Below are positions 57,648-64,000 of a stretch of 64,000 bases of DNA, in pieces. The notes beneath the pieces were generated by a model that was not told the DNA's origin, did no database searches, and saw nothing but the letters and a program-made list of their open reading frames with translations. Origin of the DNA: Streptosporangium brasiliense (GTDB taxonomy: Bacteria; Actinomycetota; Actinomycetes; Streptosporangiales; Streptosporangiaceae); contig NZ_JAUSRB010000002.1 in NCBI RefSeq assembly GCF_030811595.1, forward strand, positions 7,440,001 through 7,504,000. The letters are read 5' to 3'. How positions within the stretch are numbered: the first letter of the stretch is position 1; each line of letters opens with the position of its first letter. The position numbers were made by a program, and so were the translations under genes.

Positions 57648-58445
57648 ATGCGACTTCAACGGATGCAGATCTCGGCGCTGATCGTTCTCGCGCTCGTCGT
57701 GGCACTCGCGCTCGTGCCGCTGCCGACGCTCCCCTACACCACGGGCTTCGCGCCGCACTGGGTTACCGTCCTGGCCGCCGTGCTGGGCGCGATCTTCGTG
57801 GTACGACCGCACCCGGCGGGGCTGCTGCCCGCCGTACTGCTGCTGTGGTCGGCAGGCGGCGTCGTGCTCGACGGCTTCCGTGCGTTCTTCGCCGTCACGG
57901 GGATCCCGGCGGGAGACTTCGCGCGCGTGGACTGGCCCGGGATGGCGCTGCGCGGGCTCAGCCTGACGGGTTGCACGCTGCTGGGTGCGCTGCTGCTGCC
58001 TCGCCTCAGGGTCCCGGGCGGGGCGTGGCTCGGCTACAGCGCGTTCGCGATCGGGTTCGTCTATCCCATGGCCAAGCTGTACTGGTCCTTGGGCGGTACG
58101 CTGCTGCGTCCGGTGGGCTATGCCGAGGGCTTCCCGTACGGCGAGCTGATCATGCTGCTCATCGGGGCGGTGGGCTCGCTGGCCCTGGTTCAGAGGTGGG
58201 GGCGGTGGCTGCCGCGGCGGCTGGTGCTGGCGGGTGGTTGGACGGGCGCTGCTATGTTGACCACCATGGGGGCCATGTCCGTTTTCGGTACGTTGTCACA
58301 GATGCTCGGCCTCACCCAAGGGCCTGTGCCCCTGTCCGACCACGCGGCGGTGGTGACGGTTGGGCTCGTGTACGGGAGCTGGCTGCTGTTCGGGCTGGCG
58401 GTCGGCGGGGCCACGCTCTCCTACCAGCGGGCCACGCTGAGGTGA
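57648..58445 (+). CDS. Polytopic membrane protein of a two-component operon
   Basis: A 265-residue protein. ATG 57648 (MRLQRMQISAL) is chosen because earlier in-frame starts add a polar Arg-rich segment. About seven or eight helices are predicted, for example ALIVLALVVALALVPLPTLP and MLLIGAVGSLALVQRW. No family is recognised. Its stop overlaps the kinase start (TGATG), so it is translationally coupled to the HisKA_3 kinase and may be its sensory partner or target. Confidence 0.8.
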   Translation: MRLQRMQISALIVLALVVALALVPLPTLPYTTGFAPHWVTVLAAVLGAIFVVRPHPAGLLPAVLLLWSAGGVVLDGFRAFFAVTGIPAGDFARVDWPGMALRGLSLTGCTLLGALLLPRLRVPGGAWLGYSAFAIGFVYPMAKLYWSLGGTLLRPVGYAEGFPYGELIMLLIGAVGSLALVQRWGRWLPRRLVLAGGWTGAAMLTTMGAMSVFGTLSQMLGLTQGPVPLSDHAAVVTVGLVYGSWLLFGLAVGGATLSYQRATLR

Positions 58446-59551
58446 TGCCGCGGCGCGCGGACCTGGCCCTGGCCTTCGTCGTCGGAGTGCCGCTGTTGTC
58501 GCTGTCGGTGGTGATGGCGGTGCTGTCGGTGCCGGGTGTTCGAGCTGCCCTGCTGGTGGGCGCCTGCCTGGTGGCGCACGCGGCCCTCGCCTACCGGCGG
58601 GAGGTCTGGGCGTTCTTCCTGGTCGCCACCGCCTTCGCCGTCCAGGCCGCCGTGACCGGGCTGTTCCTCATGCTGCCGTCCGTGGCCGTCTTCCCGATCG
58701 CCGTCTATTCCTGCACCGTGTACGGCAGGCGTTTCCCGCCCTTGGCCGCGGGACTCGCCGGGGCCGGGGCGGCGGCCTACCGATTCGCCCATGACCCGTC
58801 GGTCACCGCCGCTCACCTGGGACCCGATCCGTGGCTGCTGCTCGGCCTGCTGGCCTCGATGGTGATGGCGACCTGGGGGTTCGGGCTGTACCGGCGGACC
58901 CAGCTGGCCTACGTCGCGCTGCTGGAGGAGCAGGCCGAGGCGTCGGCCGCCCGGGCGACGCTGGCCGAGCGGGCGAGGATCGCGCGCGAGATGCACGACG
59001 TGGTCGCGCACGCCCTGGCCGTGATCGTCGCCCAGGCGAGAGGTGGCCGGTTCGCACCCGAGCGGGCCGCCGAGGTGCTGGCCACCGTGGAGGAGACCGG
59101 CCGCCGGGCCTTGACGGAGATGCGCGGCCTGGTCGGCGTGCTCCGCACCGACACCGCCCCGCTGGCCCCGTCGCCCGGGCTGGCCGACCTGTCCGCCCTG
59201 CTGTCCGCAGCGAGCGTGGCCGGCCCGGTCGAGACGGGTACGGCCGGCTCCATCGGCCCGGCCGCCGAGCTTGTCGCCTACCGGGTGGTCCAGGAGGCGC
59301 TCACCAACACGCTCAAGCACGCGGGCCCGGCCGCGACGGCCGCCGTTCACGTGGACTGGACGCCTGACGCCTTGGTCGTCACCGTCACCGACGACGGCGC
59401 GAGCTGCGGGACGGCGGACGGCCAGGGGAACGGCCTGGCGGGAATGCGCGAGAGGATGTCGGCTGTGGGCGGCACGCTGGAGGCGGGGCCGCGCGAAGAA
59501 GGCGGGTTCGCGGTGGTCGCCCGCCTGCCGTACCGGAAGGAGAGCATGTGA
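58445..59551 (+). CDS. Sensor histidine kinase (HisKA_3 type)
   Basis: A 368-residue kinase with four or five N-terminal helices and no external domain. The phosphoacceptor motif is RARIAREMHDVVAHALAVIV, the N box VVQEALTNTLKHAG, and the G box GNGLAGMRERMSAVGG. GTG 58442 is an alternative start one codon earlier. The response regulator overlaps it by 4 nt. The signal is unknown. Confidence 0.92.
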   Translation: MPRRADLALAFVVGVPLLSLSVVMAVLSVPGVRAALLVGACLVAHAALAYRREVWAFFLVATAFAVQAAVTGLFLMLPSVAVFPIAVYSCTVYGRRFPPLAAGLAGAGAAAYRFAHDPSVTAAHLGPDPWLLLGLLASMVMATWGFGLYRRTQLAYVALLEEQAEASAARATLAERARIAREMHDVVAHALAVIVAQARGGRFAPERAAEVLATVEETGRRALTEMRGLVGVLRTDTAPLAPSPGLADLSALLSAASVAGPVETGTAGSIGPAAELVAYRVVQEALTNTLKHAGPAATAAVHVDWTPDALVVTVTDDGASCGTADGQGNGLAGMRERMSAVGGTLEAGPREEGGFAVVARLPYRKESM

Positions 59552-60189
59552 TCCGGGTGTTCGTCGTGGACGACCAGGACCTCGTGCGGACGGGGACGGT
59601 CATGGTGCTCCAGGCGCAACCGGACATGGAGGTCGTGGGCGAGGCCCGCGACGGCGCCGACGCGCTGGCCCGGCTGCGCGCCGTGCAGGCCGACGTCGTG
59701 CTCATGGACGTGCGCATGCCTCGCATGGACGGCGTGGCCGCCACCCGCGAGCTGCTCGCAGGGGTTCCAGGGGCGCCGAAGGTGATCGTGCTGACCACCT
59801 TCGATCTGGACGAGTACGCCTTCGCCGCGCTGCGCGCCGGGGCCTCCGGATTCCTGCTCAAGGACGCGCCCGCCGAGGAAATGCTGGCGGCCGTGCGCAC
59901 CGTGCACGAGGGCGACGCGGTGATCGCGCCCTCCACCACCCGTCGCCTGCTCGATCACGTGGCTCCCACCCTCCCCACACCGGGGCCCGACCCGCTGACC
60001 GACCGCGAACGCGAAGTCCTGCGCCACATCGCCATGGGACAGACGAACGCGGAGATCGCGGGCCTGCTGTTCCTGTCAGAGGGCACGGTGAAGACGCATG
60101 TGGGCCGCATCCTGGCCAAACTGGAGCTGCGAGACCGCGTCCAGGCCGTCATCTGGGCCTACGAACACGGCCTGGCCCGCCCGCGCTGA
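59548..60189 (+). CDS. LuxR/NarL-family response regulator
   Basis: A 213-residue protein starting at GTG 59548. Phosphoacceptor Asp54 is in VVLMDVRMPRMDG. The HTH is LTDREREVLRHIAMGQTNAE followed by IAGLLFLSEGTVKTHVGRIL. It is the partner of the kinase directly upstream. No target is evident beyond the membrane protein of the same operon. Confidence 0.93.
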   Translation: MIRVFVVDDQDLVRTGTVMVLQAQPDMEVVGEARDGADALARLRAVQADVVLMDVRMPRMDGVAATRELLAGVPGAPKVIVLTTFDLDEYAFAALRAGASGFLLKDAPAEEMLAAVRTVHEGDAVIAPSTTRRLLDHVAPTLPTPGPDPLTDREREVLRHIAMGQTNAEIAGLLFLSEGTVKTHVGRILAKLELRDRVQAVIWAYEHGLARPR

Positions 60190-60390
60190 CGGCCGCTCCA
60201 GCGGGAACGATCGCTCGACGCGGGCTCGATTGACAGTTCCACAGGCCATTTACCAGGATTTCCGATGTCCGCCCAGCCCCACGGCCGCGGCTGCCGATCA
60301 GGGTTTCATCACATGATCATCTCTACCGGCGATCTCCGCGCTCAGACATAGCCGCAGGTCAGAGACAGGTCCGTGGAGTTTCCGCGATCG

Positions 60391-61278
60391 CTACGAGGAC
60401 TCCTGCTGACCGGCCCGCGACAGGAGTTTGGTGAGCAGGTCGCGGAGGTCGGCGGTGCCGTCGGGGCCGAGGATCTCCTCGATGTCGTGCTCGACGCCCT
60501 GCATCGCGTCGCGGACCACGGGGATCCGGGCGCGGCCGAGGCCGGTGAGCTCCAGGGCGTAGCGGCGGCGGTCGTGCGGGTCCTGGCCCCGGACCACGAG
60601 CCCGGCCTGGACGAGCTCCTCGACCAGCGACGCGGTGGCCGGTTCGGTGAGGTGCAGATATCGGGCCAGTTGCTGCTGGGGGCAGGGGCCGAGCCGCTCC
60701 AGGGCGGGCAGCAGGCCGAAGTGGCGGGTGCGCAGGCCGTAGTCCTCCAGCTTGTGGTCGCCGAGCCGGCGCAGGCGGTAGTGGGCCTGGGCGATGAGGT
60801 GTTCGGTGCTCGGGATGGTGGGCTGCTCGTCGTGGGCGATCAGCCTGCTGAGCAGCTCGTTGAGGCGGTGCCGTTCCGGAGTGGTCAGCGCTGCGGTGAG
60901 CTGGGCGTCGCGGTCGGCGACGGCCTGGCGCATGCCCTCCAGGGCGGTACGGCCCGCGTCGGTCAGCGACAGGACGTAGGTGCGCCGGTTGGCCGGGTTG
61001 CGGGTCCGCGTGAGGTGGCCGGCCTGCTGGAGCCGGTCGAGCAGCTTGACCATGATCGTCCGGTTGACGCCGAGGCGGTGCGCGAGGTCCTGCTGCGAGC
61101 GGGCGTTCTCGTCGGCCAGCACGTCGAGCACCACGAAGTCGCGGGACTGCGGCCCGTCCCGCATGGCCTCGGCCGCGATGCCGGTGAAGGCCCGGCGCAG
61201 CAGATGGCCGATGGTCCCGCGCAGCGGCCCGGACTCCTCGTCGACGGCCTCTCTCCGTTGGTCGGACACAGATCCCAC
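60391..61278 (-). CDS. Tandem-domain MarR-family regulator
   Basis: A 295-residue protein, twice the usual MarR length. Two complete winged-helix units are seen. The first is at residues 20-150: FVVLDVLADENARSQQDLAH, then RLGVNRTIMVKLLDRLQQAG and RNPANRRTYVLSLTDAGRTA. The second is at 155-290: FGLLPALERLGPCPQQQLAR, then YLHLTEPATASLVEELVQAG and DPHDRRRYALELTGLGRAR. MarR proteins dimerise, so a fused pair could act as a single-chain dimer. It is divergent from the hemerythrin gene over a promoter with two direct 15-bp repeats. Confidence 0.9.
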   Translation of the reverse strand: MGSVSDQRREAVDEESGPLRGTIGHLLRRAFTGIAAEAMRDGPQSRDFVVLDVLADENARSQQDLAHRLGVNRTIMVKLLDRLQQAGHLTRTRNPANRRTYVLSLTDAGRTALEGMRQAVADRDAQLTAALTTPERHRLNELLSRLIAHDEQPTIPSTEHLIAQAHYRLRRLGDHKLEDYGLRTRHFGLLPALERLGPCPQQQLARYLHLTEPATASLVEELVQAGLVVRGQDPHDRRRYALELTGLGRARIPVVRDAMQGVEHDIEEILGPDGTADLRDLLTKLLSRAGQQESS

Positions 61279-61300
61279 CTCCCCGGCGTAAGCCTACCAG

Positions 61301-61331
61301 TGTTGATGGTCCAATGTGTTGATGCTGCAAT
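61301..61331. promoter_or_regulatory. Candidate operator repeats for the tandem MarR protein
   Basis: TGTTGATGGTCCAAT (61301-61315) and TGTTGATGCTGCAAT (61317-61331) are direct repeats differing at two positions, each with the pattern TTG-N6-CAA. They lie in the 140-bp region between the divergent MarR and hemerythrin genes. Confidence 0.55.
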
Positions 61332-61419
61332 CTATTGATAGTTGGAGAGTTGACGGTTGCGGAGATGCGGATTAGCGTCGGTGTCCTGCGGAGCGCAGAG
61401 ATCACTGAAGGAGCGGGAA

Positions 61420-62067
61420 ATGAGCTTCAGGCTGGACATGTCGATGATGTTCGTGATGCACGACGCCCTGCGGCGGGAGCTGGAGCGGATCGCGCGGATC
61501 ACCGCCAGGGGCGGCGACGACCCCCGGTTGATCCTGAAGTCGGCTGTGGGCTGGGAGATGTTCAAGACCTACCTGCACGCCCACCACCGGTCCGAGGACG
61601 AGACCCTCTGGCCGGTGATGGCGGAGATCCTGGCCGAGCGGCCGGCCGACCTGGCCCTGCTGGACGCGATGGAGGCCGAGCACGCGATCATCGACCCGCT
61701 GCTGGACTCCATCGACGCCGCGCTGGCCGACCGCGAGACGGGCCCGCGGCGGCTCGGCGAGCTGGTGGACGCGCTGCACACCGGGCTGACCGGGCACCTC
61801 AAGCACGAGGAGGCCGAGGCGCTGGCGCTGATCGACGCCACCCTCGACGAGGAGCAGTGGGGCCGGCTCGGCCGGCGGCAGCGCGAGCGGATCGGCACCG
61901 ACGCGCCACGCTACCTGCCGTGGCTGCTGGACGACCTCGACCCCCACCGCGCCGCGGCCATCCTCGGCCGGATGCCCGAACCGCTGCGCACCGCCTACGA
62001 GAACGACTGGCGGGCCGCCTACGTCGGCCTCGACCTGTGGGGCGCGGCCGGCCGCCGGACCGTCTGA
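61420..62067 (+). CDS. Hemerythrin-domain (HHE) protein
   Basis: A 215-residue protein starting at ATG 61420 (GAAGGAGCGGGAA upstream). The four-helix bundle carries FVMHDALRRELERI (first His), YLHAHHRSEDETLWPVMAEI, MEAEHAIIDPLLDSI and GHLKHEEAEALALI, matching the H...H-x3-E...H...HxxxE diiron pattern. Such proteins bind O2, NO or iron in the cytoplasm. It is probably repressed by the divergent MarR protein and starts a unit that continues with an MFS stump and a hydrolase. Confidence 0.9.
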   Translation: MSFRLDMSMMFVMHDALRRELERIARITARGGDDPRLILKSAVGWEMFKTYLHAHHRSEDETLWPVMAEILAERPADLALLDAMEAEHAIIDPLLDSIDAALADRETGPRRLGELVDALHTGLTGHLKHEEAEALALIDATLDEEQWGRLGRRQRERIGTDAPRYLPWLLDDLDPHRAAAILGRMPEPLRTAYENDWRAAYVGLDLWGAAGRRTV

Positions 62068-62094
62068 TCACCTCGGACCGTCGGGAGAGCTTCC

Positions 62095-62248
62095 ATGTCC
62101 GTGCAGTCGCAGGCGACCCCGGTGACCGCCGCGCCGCCGGAGCGCCGGCCCGGCCTGGCGGTGGGTGCTGTCCGTCGACATCCCGATCGCCGCCGCCGTC
62201 CTGGCCCTCATCACCACGCGTGTGAACGCCGGAGTCGACGCCGCCTGA
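62095..62248 (+). pseudogene. DHA2-type MFS transporter, deleted remnant
   Basis: ATG 62095 with GGAGAG upstream starts the usual polar N-terminus (SVQSQATPVTAAPPERRPGL). After a frame change the sequence reads WVLSVDIPIAAAVLALITTR before TGA at 62246-62248. This resembles 'W.WVF..N.PI....L', the helix 6 region of DHA2 drug exporters. About 130 residues between the two, and everything after, have been lost. Confidence 0.5.
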
Positions 62249-62403
62249 CCCCCGTCGCGGCATCGCGGCCCGCGCCCTGACCACCACCGCCCTGACCACC
62301 ACCGCCCGGCCCCGCCAAGAGGCCGGCGTCCGAACACCGGCGTCCGGACACCAGCCGTACGACCCGATGAAGCCCGTACCCGTCCGGAGAGGACACCACG
62401 ATC

Positions 62404-63312
<909 letters not shown>

Positions 63313-63318
63313 GCCCGC

Positions 63319-63366
63319 CCGGCGGCCGATGCCCCGCTTCCGCGGAAGCGGGGCATCGGCCGCCGG
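63319..63366. terminator. 48-bp perfect palindrome (bidirectional terminator)
   Basis: Two 24-bp arms (left arm CCGGCGGCCGATGCCCCGCT then TCCG) meet without spacer at 63342/63343. It begins seven bases after the hydrolase stop and lies about 110 bp before the stop of the convergent gene, so it can end transcription from both sides. Confidence 0.75.
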
Positions 63367-63475
63367 CACGGCGTTGAACGGGCACCGGCCGACGATCAGC
63401 CCATCGGGAAGCCGGATGACCGGTCCCGCGCCGCCGCCGTCCGGTCCGCGCCGAAGGTCCCGTTCAGCCGGACGA

Positions 63476-64000
63476 TCATCCGAGGACGAGCGGGAGTTCC
63501 GCGGCCAGCTCGCCCAGCTCGGCCCGCTCCGCGCCGGTCGGGGCACGCCGTCCGGTGCCGACCAGCAGCGCGTCCTGGTCGGAGAACGACGCGGGGAACG
63601 CCGTCCCGGCGATCTTCTCCAGCATCTCGCGGGACCGGGCGAGCCCCTCCGCGGGTGGTCCCGCCGTGTCCGGGAGGTGCGCGACCAGGTCGAGGTGGTG
63701 CAGCGTCCACTCCAGGACGTACGCGGACAGGTAGTCGCCCGCGGTGAGGACCTCGCCGCGGGTGCCGACCCGGAGGTCCGGGTCGGCGAGTTCGGCGGCG
63801 CGGCCGGCGGCGGAGCCGACGTCGTCGAGGTGGAACTTGAGCAGCCGAGGCTCCTCGTAGGCGGCGGCCAGCCGTACGGTCAGCGCGTCGAGCGGGTCGT
63901 CGCCGGTCGGCGGCGTTCCGGTGACCTCCCAGTAGGTCACCGCGTCGCGGGTCGGTTCCGTTCCGGTGGGGGTCACGAGGGTGATCAGGACGTCCTGAGC
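63476..64000 (-). CDS. Mycothiol-dependent maleylpyruvate isomerase-fold (DinB-like) protein, 5' end outside window
   Basis: The frame is open from the right edge to TCA 63476. A GTG at 63976 is available, but the sequence upstream (AQDVLITLV) is in frame and plausible, so the true start is probably beyond 64000. LDALTVRLAAAYEEPRLLKF, then HLDDVGSAAGRAAELADPDL and SAYVLEWTLHHLDLVAHLPD, match the four-helix MDMPI N-terminal domain, whose His residues bind zinc. Such proteins use mycothiol or act as zinc-dependent transferases in actinobacteria. The missing N-terminal part prevents assigning metal ligands fully. Confidence 0.75.
   Translation of the reverse strand, partial: AQDVLITLVTPTGTEPTRDAVTYWEVTGTPPTGDDPLDALTVRLAAAYEEPRLLKFHLDDVGSAAGRAAELADPDLRVGTRGEVLTAGDYLSAYVLEWTLHHLDLVAHLPDTAGPPAEGLARSREMLEKIAGTAFPASFSDQDALLVGTGRRAPTGAERAELGELAAELPLVLG

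Overview
The window is high-GC actinobacterial DNA. The evidence is strong G/C preference at third codon positions, many GTG starts, abundant ECF sigma factors of the ECF41, ECF42 and SigE groups, HisKA_3/LuxR two-component pairs, a CGNR zinc-finger remnant and a mycothiol-type maleylpyruvate-isomerase fold at the right edge. A Streptosporangiaceae-like or Streptomyces-like host is an inference. No rRNA, tRNA, CRISPR array or intact transposon was recognised. The window reads as an accessory chromosomal region in decay: intact regulatory and transport operons alternate with about twenty truncated, frameshifted or fused genes and three transposase stumps.

Layout. 1-5.6 kb: remnants (MazG-like end, methyltransferase tail, serine hydrolase, ABC transporter ends), a DHFR-like/YciI/ECF42 operon whose sigma gene has an internal deletion, and an alpha/beta hydrolase broken by one amber codon next to a divergent LysR gene. 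6-11.4 kb: kinase-like protein, hydrolase, membrane Ser/Thr kinase, and an ArsR/SRPBCC/AlkD-like operon. 11.6-17.5 kb: an ABC exporter beside a HisKA_3/LuxR pair, then an OmpR/EnvZ-type pair with a small secreted protein. 17.8-21 kb: STAS protein, thioesterase, IS remnants and a BtrH/C39-like protein. 20.9-23.2 kb: a small ECF41 regulon with a frameshifted sigma factor, a serine-hydrolase/MFS fusion remnant and a carboxymuconolactone-decarboxylase-like protein without its Cys pair. All three transcription units carry the same promoter pattern.

23.35-30.2 kb: the most interesting metabolic locus. An MFS exporter lies divergently from a lipoprotein/FecCD/ATPase importer, a DUF364 protein, a PduX/GHMP-type kinase and a cysteine-synthase-fold PLP enzyme, with a Zur/Fur-like dyad in the shared promoter. 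It looks like a self-contained pathway that makes, exports and re-imports a small metal ligand. 30.3-39.2 kb: VOC/LysR genes, a SigE-type sigma factor with a membrane partner, hypothetical membrane proteins, an ArsC-like protein, a folE stump, and a Cys-rich HTH regulator facing a DUF2231 gene. 39.3-46.3 kb: an AT-richer lipoprotein, then a 1,468-residue TPR-CHAT protease divergent from a small Cys-rich protein and a membrane protein, which is a candidate conflict (defence) module.

46.6-50.7 kb: an NTF2-like protein, two divergent ECF41 sigma factors sharing mirrored promoter-like repeats, and an FAD oxidoreductase. 51-55.6 kb: hypothetical proteins and remnants. 55.7-60.2 kb: an alkylsulfatase next to a SulP stump, then a membrane protein/HisKA_3/LuxR operon. 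60.4-64 kb: a tandem-domain MarR regulator divergent from a hemerythrin protein, an MFS stump and a haloalkane-dehalogenase-like hydrolase, closed by a 48-bp perfect palindrome.
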